A DNA stretch of 64,000 nucleotides. Origin: Riptortus pedestris. Its lineage: Eukaryota > Arthropoda > Insecta > Hemiptera > Alydidae. Shown piece by piece: positions 22,614 through 32,796 of this stretch (the stretch's first letter is position 1; every line of letters begins with the position of its first letter). The stretch covers positions 84,372,501 through 84,436,500 of the forward strand of contig CM032233.1 of the NCBI GenBank assembly GCA_019009955.1, read 5' to 3'. Under the pieces are notes generated by a model. The model made no database searches. It had not been told where the DNA came from and saw nothing but the letters and a program-made list of their open reading frames with translations. The position numbers and the translations under genes are program-made.

Positions 22614-23218
22614 ATAGCAGATTTACCCTAAGGGAATTTTGTAATTAAGGTAGCACATGAATCATTATCGAAAACTTTCATCAAATGTCCTACCTACGAA
22701 ATAACGAAAAAGGGGCCCGTTCTATATTTTATATGTATAATAAATCTCATTCTAATCTAAAATTCTAAAAATTGGCCCCAATGGACTTTATTATGTGAGA
22801 TTTTGTTTGAATGTTAAAGCTCGATATTTAAACTTTGTTTTTCAAACTAAAGATCAAAATCGTTAATGGCTAAAATAGGGAGGTCACAGAGGTGAATGTC
22901 GAAAATTCGAAATATCTCTGTTCATATGCGTCGGACCGAAACATTGTATAGAACCAATCTTATTGGAAATGTAATATACATTTTTTTCTATCTTGAATAC
23001 TAGTCGAGTTATATGCATTTATTTTTTAATTTGGAGCCTTCGGTAAACCCCCACACCTACTAATGGTGTCATATTAGCTGTTATATCAGGAGCCAATTTA
23101 CTCGAATTGTCAATACCTAATATTTTTTCATTGAACTTTTATTGGGCCAGCTACATGCAAATACTTTGTGCGATGACGCCATCACATCAAATATTACGTT
23201 TTTGACTCGAAAATGTTT
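22614..23218 (+). mobile_element. HL-A copy, 3' truncated, C module at its end
   Basis: 5' end agcagatttaccctaaggg; diverged block A; no long microsatellite; block B (agatcaaaatcgttaatggc... cgtcggaccgaaacattg); then 'gcgatgacgccatcacatcaaatattacg' as in the C module. The 3' hairpin is not reached. Confidence 0.72.
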
Positions 23219-23454
23219 ATTTGATCTACAAAATATCTTATTGATTTTGCAAGTGATGGAATTTTATTAGAAATAATTTTGAATGTAGAAGGGTTCCTAT
23301 TTAATTTATTATTTTTTGTTGTTGTTTAATTGTTTTTATGGGTACAATGCTTTGCTTAGTATTATTTTATGGAAGTGTTTTTAATCGATGTGTATACATA
23401 TGCATTTACTTATTATTATTAGAAGCGTGTTTCCCAATATTGGAAAGCGTTATG

Positions 23455-24020
23455 CACTTTGACTCAATTATTGATGTTTTTCTTATTTCGCCAGTATTCC
23501 TTCATTCTGTTGGAGAATGCCAATTTTCTTTTATTAGACCATTTAGGTCTGTAGGGCTTTGGTCTTGCTTGCTCTGGTTTGATTTCCCATTTGTTCACTT
23601 TGTTGCGGAAGGAGTTTCTGTCTGATGTGTCGGTTATTTTGGAATTTCACTGTTTGTACTTCATTTAACCATGGTTATTGTTATTGTTATTTATTAACGT
23701 CCACTTTATTTGATGAGTCTATAATCAAATTTTAACCAAGGTGTTGTACCTTTGAGTGATGATATGTAGTTATATATCCTTTTGGTTAGTCGGATGTCTC
23801 GTAGTCTATCTGTATGTCCGAAGAATTTCATTCGTCTTTTTTTAATGTCGACTTCGATGTTTGAGTATTTTTCAGTAGCCACCAGGAGTGAAGCTTGAGC
23901 CGAGTATTTTCCGAATAATTTTTCTTTCTTCTTTCTTGATTTCTTCAAGTTCGTATTTCTTGTTGAGTGTGAGTGTTTCGCTAGCATAGAGGGTTGCCGG
24001 ATTGATGACGGTGTTGAAGT
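23455..24020 (-). pseudogene. LINE ORF2 C-terminal region
   Basis: Minus strand from 24020: FNTVINPATLYASETLTL (the '-P.LLYG.ETW' segment of LINE reverse transcriptases), KKYELEEIKKEERKIIRKIL, then in a shifted frame KKRRMKFFGHTDRLRD, RLTKRIYNYISSLKGTTPWL. After a small insertion (23675-23730) the sequence resumes as PWLNEVQTVKFQNN, then SFRNKVNKWEIKPEQARP and FSNRMKEYWRNKKNINN, a typical ORF2 C-terminus ('...ERMK.YW..K'). Frameshifts and the insertion make it non-functional. It is a different LINE family from the Jockey-like copies at 11067 and 21578. Confidence 0.8.
23675..23730 (-). mobile_element. Short retro-insertion with target duplication in LINE
   Basis: About 56 bp ending (minus) 'aaagtggacgttaataaataacaataacaa', the same tail as the SINE at 63621-63845. 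It is flanked by TTTAACCATGG (23664-23674) and TTTAACCAAGG (23731-23741). Removing it restores the ORF2 coding sequence around PWL. It is a severely 5'-truncated SINE or partner-LINE tail. Confidence 0.7.
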
Positions 24021-24779
24021 GTTAAATTATTCATTTATTATTATTTATTAATCTTTTGCAAACTAAGCTTGTAATCAACAAATATTATATAAGATGAGCT
24101 CCTTTGCTGAGGGGAAATCCTTTTAAGCAAATAAAATATCTATCTATATCCACACCTACTTGAATAAACATAATTTTAACCTGTGACTTGGAAAGTTCGT
24201 TTAGCAAGAAAGAAAGTTTTGCTATTTTTCATATAATATTTGAGAAAGGGTTATTTTAAATTTGTCCTATATGTTGCTTCGGTTATCGAGGACTAGTCAC
24301 ACTTCTACAAGTGCTTATTGTACCTATGTACAATTAATGAATTGAGCTTCCCGAAGTCATTGCATCTATGTCATTAGGCAAATTCGATTATATTGATGAC
24401 TCTTATCATTAGTAACTTATTCTATTATTTTTTTTTTCGTTTGTGACTCATCATCTGTATTTTTTATTCTCATCAAATATTAATTGTTGAGTACTAATGG
24501 CTCTCTATGAGAGTACTTTCACCTCCATTTCGAATGACGAAGGATGTCGACAAATGAAGGACTAATTGTAAATCTGTAGTATTTCTTAAAAAAAATATCC
24601 AGTTCTTCAAAAATCATACAAAGGCGGGACTGTTAGTGTGTTTGCGATGTATAATGCAATATGTATTTCTACATGTACTACTAGGAGGACAAGGTTAAAT
24701 TTAAAAAAAATGTATGTTTTTAAAAGAAGTCTAATAATGGCACCACATGATTTTATTGTCAATCTAAATATTATGATCT
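24021..24779. other. Unassigned sequence with a LINE-like 3' tail
   Basis: 24060-24155 ends 'aagcaaataaaatatctatctatat', resembling the 3' tails at 44640-44693 (plus) and 48001-48040 (minus). The rest (24160-24779) shows no gene. Confidence 0.4.
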
Positions 24780-25018
24780 AAAAGCTACGCCTTGTAATTG
24801 CAACCATTATATTCTTTCGGAAGTTGCTCTTTTCATATTACTATACTCATCGAAATCCATAAGATGCTTGTTGTCTTCTAAATAGAACTTTCCCATCCCC
24901 TATGTCCAATGACTGTATACCCAAATACATTTGTGCATTGTGATGTGGCCAAAACGTTTCTCCCTACTTTTTTCCATGGCCATGGTCTTTTACTTTCACT
25001 TACCTTATTTGGAACTTC
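24780..25018 (-). pseudogene. LINE ORF2 C-terminal fragment
   Basis: Collinear with 59050-59275 on the minus strand. Shared segments include 'accttatttggaacttccac(t/g)ttgga', 'ttttttccatggcc', 'gaaatccataagatg' and 'caacca(t)tat(t)attctttcg'. The better-preserved copy translates RRVKLLDYTIRHND, matching the '-RHN.F....EGK..G.R.RGRPR-' stretch near the end of LINE ORF2. This copy is heavily decayed. Confidence 0.6.
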
Positions 25019-25019
25019 C

Positions 25020-25143
25020 ACTTTGGACATTTTCATCTAATTGATGGAAATGAATAATAATGTATTTTTCAATTATCTGACATTTGTGTAATGCAGCTAT
25101 TCAGTTGAGTTATAAAGTAGTATTCGGTTGGTAGTTAGTTTTT
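25020..25143 (+). repeat. Repeat X, copy 3 (3' part only)
   Basis: 'catctaattgatggaaatgaataataatgta... cagctattcagttgagttataaagtagtattcggttggtagttag', shared with copies 1 and 2. Confidence 0.65.
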
Positions 25144-25213
25144 AGCAATACCTTGAGGGAAATCAGCTATTGCGGTTGTACTCATGAAGCAGTTTTCTAA
25201 AAATTCCATCATG

Positions 25214-25421
<208 letters not shown>

Positions 25422-25472
25422 TACCGCTTTAGCGGTTACAATTTTTGCTTGAACGTTACCAAACTCGATATA

Positions 25473-26083
25473 CACTCAACCGCAAAAAAAACCGGACACT
25501 TAGATTTAGCCTTATAATTTTATTAAATACTTAATATATATGTATATTAATCTTTTTAATTAAAATAATTGGTTAATTTATAGGTTATTTAAACAAAATC
25601 TGCCAAAAGTGAATAATTTTTATTGATTACAAAAAAATACAAAATAAAAAAAAGATAAAGATAAATTAACACATTTAAAAAAAAAAAAAATATTCATCAT
25701 TTTTATTACAGTGAATGGCAGACTTCGCTACCCCAAGCGTTTCGGCAATGTGACGTAAGCTCCGGCCTTCCATCTAAGTTTGAAAGACCCATTATTTTGG
25801 ACCGAAATAAAAATAAAACATTAATTAAAGAAAATGCTTGGTTAATAATTAAAGATGTTTAAATGTGCGAAAAACTACTTACAGTTTAGAATAGATCAAC
25901 TTCACGACAAATAAATCTAATCTGAGTTTTATCTAATTGTTTACTAATCCTGAAGGGAATAGTTCAATGGACTTAGACTCTAAATTCTCTGTAATAACTA
26001 GAATACCCACATAAAGAAAATTGCTGAAAATTAGCTTTTAATACGACAAAAATGAAGTGTCCGGTTTTTTTTGCGGTTGAGTG
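25473..26083 (-). mobile_element. Non-autonomous Tc1-like element, copy 1
   Basis: 611 bp flanked by TA (25471-25472, 26084-26085). 29-bp perfect TIRs run from CACTCAACCGCAAA to CCGGACACTT. On the minus strand (about 25790-25700) it retains GRSLRHIAETLGVAKSAIH, the N-terminal helix-turn-helix of a Tc1-type transposase that would bind the TIRs. The DDE/D catalytic domain is absent. Copy 2 is at 61800-62351 in the opposite orientation. Confidence 0.88.
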
Positions 26084-26440
26084 TATAAGCGTTTGATGTA
26101 AAATTAAAGAACGACTTTGTTTACGATTGAAATCCGACCGTAGGGAGGGGAGGATACCAAAAATTTAAAAAATTTCCTTATTATGAGCCGGATTGAAGAA
26201 TGTTGGTAGAACCATTCATAATAAAATATTGATGGTCTTCAAGTTTTGTTTTATACATTTTTTCCTAACTGAAATATGAAGAGAGTTATTCATAGTTTCT
26301 TGTTTCCAGCCTTCAGTAAACCCCCACTTCCACACATCGCATTTTTATTCAGAAATAGAGAATATATGGTGATATGAGACCAACAGTCTGTCGCACCGGC
26401 ACCTCTGAAATCTGCTCAGACTATGCTGACGGAATAATCT

Positions 26441-26825
26441 ATCTAATAAATATGTCTTCTAGTGCACAATCTATACAAATATAGCCAAAACAATTCTATT
26501 GTCTACAATACAATAGTGAAATCGGGTCTTCTAAATTCTAAAAGAAGAAACAATATTAAGAATATAGACAATGGAGAAAAAAAAACCTCACTTTTTAAAA
26601 ACTGACTTCTTCAATTTTGCAAATGCTAAAATAATTGATTATAGAAAGACATTCTCAAACTGAAAATTAAAACCTACATAATTAAATAGAGGCAAAAAAT
26701 CTGAATCATTGTATCTGCACCATCGTCTAATTGATGGAAATGAATAATAATGTATTTTTTAATAAACTGACATTTGTATAATACAGCTATTCAGTTGAGT
26801 GATAATGTCACGCATATATAATGTG
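26441..26825 (+). repeat. Repeat X, copy 2 (uninterrupted)
   Basis: Continuous version of copy 1. The junction 'gattatagaaag|acattctcaaactg' at about 26640-26653 is the empty site for the HL-A derivative at 12000-12366. Confidence 0.7.
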
Positions 26826-27315
26826 ATAGCAATCAGCTGTTGAAGTTGTACTCATGAAGCAGTTTTCTAGAAATTTATTCCTGTCCTATATATATGTATA
26901 TATGTTTGCTTGAACGCCACAAAAGTCGATATATAAGCATTTCATGTAAAACTAAAGATCTACTTTGTCAACGACTGAAATCTGACCCTGGGAGGGGGTA
27001 AATCGAAAATTTGTAAACATTTTCCTTATTGTGAGCCGGATTGAGGAATGTTCTTATTAAACAATTGATGGTCTACAATTTTTGTTTTATATATTTTTTC
27101 CTAGCTTGAGCTGAAATATGGAGAGAGAGTTATTCATATTTTCTTGTTTTAGGCCTTCAGTATACCCCTACTACTACTGATGGGATTTTTATTTGGAAAT
27201 AGAGAATATCTGATGAGATGAGATCAGTGGCGTGTCATACTTGCTCGTCTGAACTGTGCTCAGATTAAGCTGACGTACTTATCTGTCTAGTAAATCTGGC
27301 TGACGGACTTTTTAT
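26826..27315 (+). mobile_element. HL-B copy 2
   Basis: agcaatcagctgttgaagttgtactcatgaagcagttttctag, a short core (tatatatgtatatatg), block B (tatataagcatttcatgtaaaactaaagatc... ccgacc-like ggagggggtaaatcg... gagccggattgagg), ending 'aaatctggctgacggacttttta', which supports kinship with the HL-A 3' end. Confidence 0.72.
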
Positions 27316-27707
27316 CACTCGCAGTGATAGCTGGCTCATTGGGTATGCTAGAGCTGGTTAGAAGCCATGCACGTATCTGGTGTAGCTCATGATGAAGAAG
27401 GAAATTTCGTCACTACTTGGCCCAGTCTGTGCCAACAGTCGCCCGTCGTGCATGCCCAAATAAAGCTCAGCCTAATCAGACGACTTGACTCTCGATATCA
27501 TTGTACAACTTCGTGGCGGCACTTTTTGCAAGAACAGTGAAATCCACTGGGAGCTTGCAGCTTTCTTTTATCAAACACTGCCCGGTTGGAAATGAATTGC
27601 TTTAAGCACTTATTTTCCAGTTACAACGTAGCTCATGCATCTAATAACTAACTCGTGATACTTGAGTAGGGCTCTTAACTATTTTGAGATATTTAGGGCA
27701 TACTTAA
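27316..27707. other. Unassigned sequence
   Basis: Moderate GC, no recognised gene. It includes 'ggcccagtctgtgccaacagtcgcccgtcgtgcatgcccaaataaagctcagc', with a possible AATAAA, perhaps the end of an unidentified retroelement. Confidence 0.35.
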
Positions 27708-28613
27708 CCTTTGAACGACAAGGCTGTGACCCAAGACAAATTTGACAAGTAGGTGTCATCATGACATATACCTGCCATATGCATATTTTCTATTTTATTC
27801 TGCTCAGAATCACTCTTCTTGTCTCAAAATAACATTTAGAAAAGTTAAGAAAAATAGTGTGTCAGTGTCTACCTGATAGTACTACCCCCCCCCCCCCCTC
27901 GGGATCTTAAAATGAAATATTAAATAAAAATATGCAACAAATATATTTATAGTTTAATAATATATTATGTAATATTTATTATATAATAACATACTATGTA
28001 ATACCTTTACTTACGAAATAAATAAGCAAAGAAGCATATATTAGTAGCATATTATTGTTATAAAAAAATATACCTAGGTATAAAAAATTATAGACAAATA
28101 TTAACCTACACAGTACAAAAAAAAATTAAAGGGCGCTCATTTATAAGGAGAATAATGCAAAAAAAAAGAACATGAAACTATTCACTTGACGTTTCGTTAT
28201 TGGCAAAACATTCAGGGAAACCATAGTATACTGTGTGTTCACCCCAAATACTCCTTTGGTCTTTACCTCTTCTATTTTTTTTTTTATTATTTATAAATCA
28301 CTATTACTTTCTTCCATTTTTCTTAAAATTTCATTTCTAATCTCATCTTCAGTGATAACTAGCGAATTTATTGCCATAGAAAATATACAGAAGGGAAGTT
28401 AAACAACAAGGCTGTGTCAAATACGACACCTACCGGCACAAACACTCCGAAAAAGTGCGAAAAATGGTGGAGGACAGAGCTTGCAATGACTTTGATACGT
28501 AGTTGACTATTGAATAGGAGGGTATTAAGCACACCAGTCTGTTTGTTACAAGCGCAAGGGTGTACAACTTACTGCATAGGTGTCACGTATGACACAGCCT
28601 TGTCGTTCAAAGG
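27708..28613 (-). mobile_element. Non-autonomous piggyBac-type element
   Basis: 906 bp flanked on both sides by TTAA (27704-27707, 28614-28617), the piggyBac target. TIRs read CCTTTGAACGACAAGGCTGT in inverted orientation. Subterminal copies of 'aaggctgtgtcaaatacgacacctac' (28406-28433) mirror the right end. A short minus-strand frame (about 28377-28294) starts MAINSLVITEDEIRNEI and stops after 28 codons, possibly the remnant N-terminus of a transposase (inference). A C14 run lies at 27885-27899. Confidence 0.9.
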
Positions 28614-28617
28614 TTAA

Positions 28618-29186
28618 GCAATATTTAGTACCAAATTTCACCTTTATGGGTTCCATTTTTCAGAACAGATTCCAGGGATGACTACTTGTTAAATTTTGCA
28701 GGGGAATAGGTTTATGAAACTTTAATTGTTGAACTTTAAACACTGTTACCTCTGCGAGCGCTTGAGTTTTCACCTATCTCTAATTTCAATACATACTTAC
28801 CATGGTTTCAAGGTCTTACTATGAATATCTATGTCTTTCTAGACACACAGACTTCTTTATTAATTTCATTTCAATTCCTTAAAGTATTACGAATGGCAAC
28901 TCAGGTCTTCTGTGGGTTTCCTTTTTATGAATGGATTTAGGCCGTTTTATAATCAAATCTCCACAAAATTATTATGTAGATAGCTGCATAAACGTGGGAA
29001 CATGAAATACCAATTTTTTGTTATACTTATTTGAAAAATTCCACTAGAAAATGCATTTTTTAAAAAAAAATTGGGGATTTTAAAAATCTCAACTCGCTAC
29101 CTCTTGACTTTCTTTTACTCCCATTAAAATAAATAAACAAAATGTTTTGATTCACTTCATTTAATATGATAATTTATATATTTTTT
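28618..29186. other. Unassigned sequence
   Basis: No gene, TIR or tandem repeat recognised. Confidence 0.4.
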
Positions 29187-29195
29187 CTTAATGAA

Positions 29196-29879
29196 TTATT
29201 ATTATTATTATTCATATAATAATCGCATTTCGCAACAGGGCCGATTTAGCGACGAATCAGTTATTTAATATACAACATAATAATTAACATATTTAACATA
29301 TAACCTTTTTAACATATAACCTTTAACATATAACCTATAACATATTTAACATATAACCTATAACATATTTAACATATAACCTATTTAACATATAACCTAT
29401 AACATATTTAACATATAACCTATTTAACATATAACCTATAACATATTTAACATATAACCTATTTAACATATAACCTATAACATATTTAATATATAACATA
29501 TTCGACACATAACATATTTAACCTATAACATATAATTATTATATTTACGTAAGTATGCCCATTTCTGCAAATATTTTCAGTATTGCCCTACATTATAATT
29601 TTTTGAAAATGTTGTTTTGTTTCAAGTATTGTAATACGCGGTCTATGTACGGGCTACAGTCATGTAGTAATTCAATCAAAGTGTACGGTAGGTCTATGTG
29701 AGTCCTTAGATAGCAGTCAGTAAGTATATGTTTTATAGTAAGTCTACAGTTAGAGTGTTGGCAGTAGGGTTCGTCTTCTCCATTAAGTAGGTAAGTGTGA
29801 GTTAGTCGTGAATGGCCAATTCTCAACCTCGTTAAAACTACTTCTTCTCTTCTAATTAGCCTTTTTGAGGAAGGCCATT
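29196..29879 (-). mobile_element. 5'-truncated Jockey-type LINE with 3' UTR minisatellite
   Basis: Flanked by CTTAATGAA (29187-29195) and CTTAATAAA (29880-29888), a 9-bp duplication with one change. The coding end (29826-29593) reads RIGHSRLTHTYLLNGEDEPY, CQHSNCRLTIKHILTDC and THIDLPYTLIELLHDCSPYI, nearly the same as 11233-11478. The 3' UTR is shared too, but is expanded by a minisatellite (29286-29525). RT is missing; non-functional. Confidence 0.88.
29286..29525. repeat. AT-rich minisatellite in LINE 3' UTR
   Basis: Tandem 'aacatataacctataacatattt' and 'aacatataacctattt' units. The sister LINE at 11490-11560 has a single 'gttatatgttaaataact', so the expansion is specific to this copy. Confidence 0.85.
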
Positions 29880-29888
29880 CTTAATAAA

Positions 29889-30216
29889 CAAAAATGGTTT
29901 TATACCAATATTGTGTATTTACTATAGGTTCTGAGAAATTTGCATTTTTTTTATTTTATACTCATAAGATAGACCTTATTTGAAGCATCCATGTGTACAT
30001 CAGACAAGGAGGATTGATGGAGTGTAGTGAAGGTGTAAAATCACAAGTATTTTCCCCTCTATATCCCCGCCCCCTTTAGTTAACGTAGTTGATTTTGTTC
30101 AAAACGGTAGTTGCACAACTATATGGTAGATACAGTAAATATGAAATTTCAAGGTTCTGAGGTTAACCGGTTTTGATTTGTAAGAGGTACGTTCAGATAT
30201 CACGCCCAAAACCAAG
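29889..30216. other. Unassigned sequence
   Basis: No gene recognised. 'aaaacggtagttgcacaactatatggtag... aatatgaaatttcaaggttctgaggttaaccggtttt' resembles a noncoding TE remnant, but no match was found in the window. Confidence 0.35.
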
Positions 30217-30456
30217 GAAGTCCGTCACGCAGGGGCTGCGTAAACTAAATATATTTCCAACACGCGGACACAAAAATAATGTCATCTCACATCAAGTATT
30301 CTCTATTTCTAAGTAAAAATTTACTGAACGCTGAAAACAATAATGTAAGAATACCTCAGTTAATATTTGAGTTACGAGAAATTGTATAAAACAAAAAAAC
30401 GTAGAACATCAATAATTTAACATAATGAGTTTTTCGATTCATAATAACAGAGATAT
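30217..30456 (-). mobile_element. HL-A fragment (3' end, C subtype)
   Basis: gaagtccgtcacgcaggggctgcgtaaact, then C-module sequence (tcatctcacatcaagtattctctatttctaag... ctgaacgctgaaaac) to 'ataacagagatatta', where the next copy begins. Confidence 0.75.
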
Positions 30457-31248
30457 TATAGCAGATGTCCCTTAAGGGAAATCAGCTATTGTGGTTGTAC
30501 TCATGACGCGATTTTCGAAAGATTTCTTCAAATGTCCATCGATCCTACCTAGTAAATGATCCTGGTGCCCAGAAGCACATGCTTTATCTTTCCTATCTTA
30601 GGTTAGTTTAGTTTTAGTTTTAGGTTAGCTAGTTATTGAGGGTAGTTTAGGTCTCTTAGGGTAGTCTCTTTCTTTCTTTAGCTGTGTCTCAGAAAAAAAA
30701 AAGAAAAAAAAATTGTAAATGACCAAAATGAGGTCCGTTCAAAATTGTGTGAGTGTATATATATATATATATATATTAGTCTGTTACCGCCCTAGCAGCC
30801 CCAATTCAATTTTTGTTTAATCGTTACCAATCTCGATATACATTTGTTTTATATAAAAAGAAAGATCAAGTTCATTAACGGCTGAAATCGGAATGAGAGG
30901 AAGAAAGTTCTTAATATTTCCATTATTATGCGTCGGACCGAAAAATTACATACCAAGCTTATTGCAAATGTAATGTTCTATAAATGTTGTTATGTACTTA
31001 TTTTTTTCATTATCTTTAATATTAACCAAAATATTAGTTTTTTTTTTTAAATTTTCGGCCTTCAGTTAACACCTACTCCTACTCATGCCATATCAACAAT
31101 AAGCTGTTATATTATGGAACACTTCATTTGAAGCATAAATATCAAATATTGTTCTCATTGAACTCTAACGTCATGGGATAAATGCAAATACATGACACTT
31201 TGTGGTAAATCTGTTTAGTTAACGCAGCCCCTGAGTGACGGACGATTT
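30457..31248 (+). mobile_element. HL-A complete copy carrying a retro-insertion
   Basis: 5' end agcagatgtcccttaagggaaatcagc, block A interrupted at 30560-30714, (GT)/(TA) core 30750-30776, intermediate-subtype block B and 3' end (gtggtaaatctgtttagttaacgcagcccctgagtgacggacg). Confidence 0.85.
30560..30714 (+). mobile_element. 155-bp poly(A)-tailed retro-insertion in block A
   Basis: Flanked by GTAAATGA (30552-30559 and 30715-30722). It starts TCCTGGTGCCCAGAAGCACA, has a run of 'ttaggttagtttagttttag' repeats, ends ctgtgtctcag followed by A10-G-A9-TT. The A-rich tail plus duplication indicates LINE-mediated retrotransposition of a small RNA or a SINE. I do not recognise the source; no B box is evident. 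Confidence 0.75.
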
Positions 31249-31345
31249 TAATTTTCAGTTCCCCTAAAATCTCGCCCATCCCACTTGTCCGATTTCAGCC
31301 ATTTACGAGCTCCATCTCCATTGCTTGATAAAACGTTTAAATATT
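31249..31345 (-). mobile_element. HL-A block B fragment
   Basis: 'aaaatctcgcccatcccacttgtccgatttcagccatttacgagctccatctcc... aaaacgtttaaatattgaga'. Abuts the 3' end of the previous copy. Confidence 0.65.
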
Positions 31346-31995
31346 GAGATTATTCCTTTGAAATCTGGAAACCGAACATTTTCGCGATTTCTATACTTCC
31401 TCTATTTAATAAAAGGAATTAAAAACATATTAATTGAAGCCGTTCTAAAATATTAACGATCTATAGATGAAAATATAGACCAAATACAGAGGGTGGCTGT
31501 CACAGAAGCCGCAACATGGCTGGATCTAAAGACGGTTAGTCAATAGGTTTAAAAACATTGGGCAGTTAATAGTTATATCTACCCACCGGCTGATATTTTG
31601 AAAGGAAGCAGAGCTGCAGGGAGCGGATCCTTTTATAATCAACCTTCCCAAAGCTAGGGCCTCTTTTAAAGGTCCTAAAACCCTTTACTGCCTACTCCAG
31701 ACCTCCCTGATATTTATTGACCTGCTTTGTCCCCCAGCGATAAACTTTGAAAGACTCTAAAAAAAGGTTGGTTCCTTTTAAACACCTCTTTACAACGGAA
31801 AAAAATATACAGAAGGTAGATGGTAGGTGGTAAACGAATTGAAAGTGTTGATCATTGGCTTATGGCTGCTTTGTCTCACGTCATTAAAAGTACGTTATAA
31901 AATACCTTTTTCTTTGTAATGCTTTAATATTCCCATAAAATTAATTTATTGATGAAAAACGAATTTCAATTGCACAAGAATGCCGATAAACGGTA
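31346..31995. other. Unassigned sequence with repeat R remnant
   Basis: 31350-31430 (cctttgaaatctggaaaccgaacattttcgcgatt) is a diverged repeat R. 31490-31800 has short GC-richer patches without a recognised domain. Confidence 0.35.
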
Positions 31996-32400
31996 TTAAA
32001 ATACCTTTTGTTAACCGTAGATCAGAATATATTTTAAGAATCATGAAATTAGGACAGCCAGAGAAATTGATGAAGGATCAGCTCAATTCAAAATTTCCTG
32101 GAGTATAAATATTACCTTGTGGCTCAGAATACATCTGGGAGATAGGCTGGTTAATCAGCAACAGGATTGGAAACACGTAAAGCGCGTGAAAATGTTTGGG
32201 ACAGAAAAGTCAATAATAGCAGAACATATTTGACAAACCAACCTTCACGTCACATCTGACGAAGATGCTGGTAAAGGTTTATCGATACCAGGAAAGAATC
32301 GTACAAGAAGGAATAGAGGCAGTGAAATACCCAAAGAACATCAACAGAGAAGATGGTTGTGGATTAAGAGAACTTTGGAAGCTCACCACTCAACCAAGAA
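31996..32400 (+). pseudogene. Penelope-like element GIY-YIG endonuclease remnant
   Basis: One frame reads IPFVNRRSEYILRIM (the linker before the endonuclease), then FPGV, a stop, ILPCGSEYIWEIGW (position of 'GVYKIPC...YIGET') and KRVKMFGTEKSIIAEHI ('...KSA.AEH'). After a frameshift, from about 32265, comes RYQERIVQEGIEAVKYPKNI, then NREDGCGLRELWKL, matching the '-R...EAIEI..HP.N.NREDG..LS..W' end of Penelope-like proteins. These carry a reverse transcriptase followed by a GIY-YIG nuclease that nicks the target. Upstream RT is not found here. The in-frame stop, altered YIG and frameshift show decay. It is the coding counterpart expected for the hammerhead-like terminal fragments scattered in this window. 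Confidence 0.75.
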
Positions 32401-32592
32401 AGGAAGGAAACGAAATCACATTGGGCCAGTGTCTGGAGAAAGCACCCGAAGACACCTGGAAGGGGAGGCTCCACCCACGACATCTGACAACACAGTCTGC
32501 CTGAATAGGAACACACCCTTTAGTTTCAGAGTAAGCTAGAAGTATGTCTAGCGAAAGGTTGGCCAAAAACATGAATCTACTTTAAATACCAG
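32401..32592. other. Sequence between Penelope remnant and possible exon
   Basis: Moderate GC. Overlapping frames on both strands show no domain. It may be the degenerate 3' end of the Penelope-like copy. Confidence 0.3.
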
Positions 32593-32756
32593 AAGACCTC
32601 GATTGTAAAAATGATGAATTACTCTTAATGGATCCTTCTGTTGCCAAAAAACTCTGCTCCTTGTCAATGGTTAATATATCTTATAAAGTTTCTACTGTAA
32701 GACTTCGGGCATTGGCAGTTCTAAAGCATTTGGGCCCAATATCCTTAGTAACGCAG
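32593..32756 (+). CDS. Possible host-gene exon, product unrecognised
   Basis: 164 bp between an AG (32591-32592) and a good donor CAG|GTAAGG (32757). One frame is open throughout and reads like ordinary protein: EDLDCKN, DELLLMDPSVAKKLCSL, SMVNISYKVSTV, RLRALAVLKHLGPISLVTQ. The last part has the amphipathic feel of a HEAT/ARM helix pair, but I do not recognise a family. Balanced amino-acid composition and a consensus donor set it apart from the surrounding TE debris. The upstream polypyrimidine tract is weak, and the frame has a stop just upstream (TAA, about 32584). It could be an internal exon with the rest outside the window or separated by TE-filled introns, or part of an unrecognised TE gene. 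No partner exon was identified. Confidence 0.35.
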
Positions 32757-32796
32757 GTAAGGCTTCTGTGGAATGATCCCTATAATTACCTAAGTT

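Noticed and set aside
29284..29530. CRISPR-like array of regularly spaced repeats
   Set aside because: Units are contiguous AT-rich tandem repeats without unique spacers, inside a LINE 3' UTR in a eukaryotic context.
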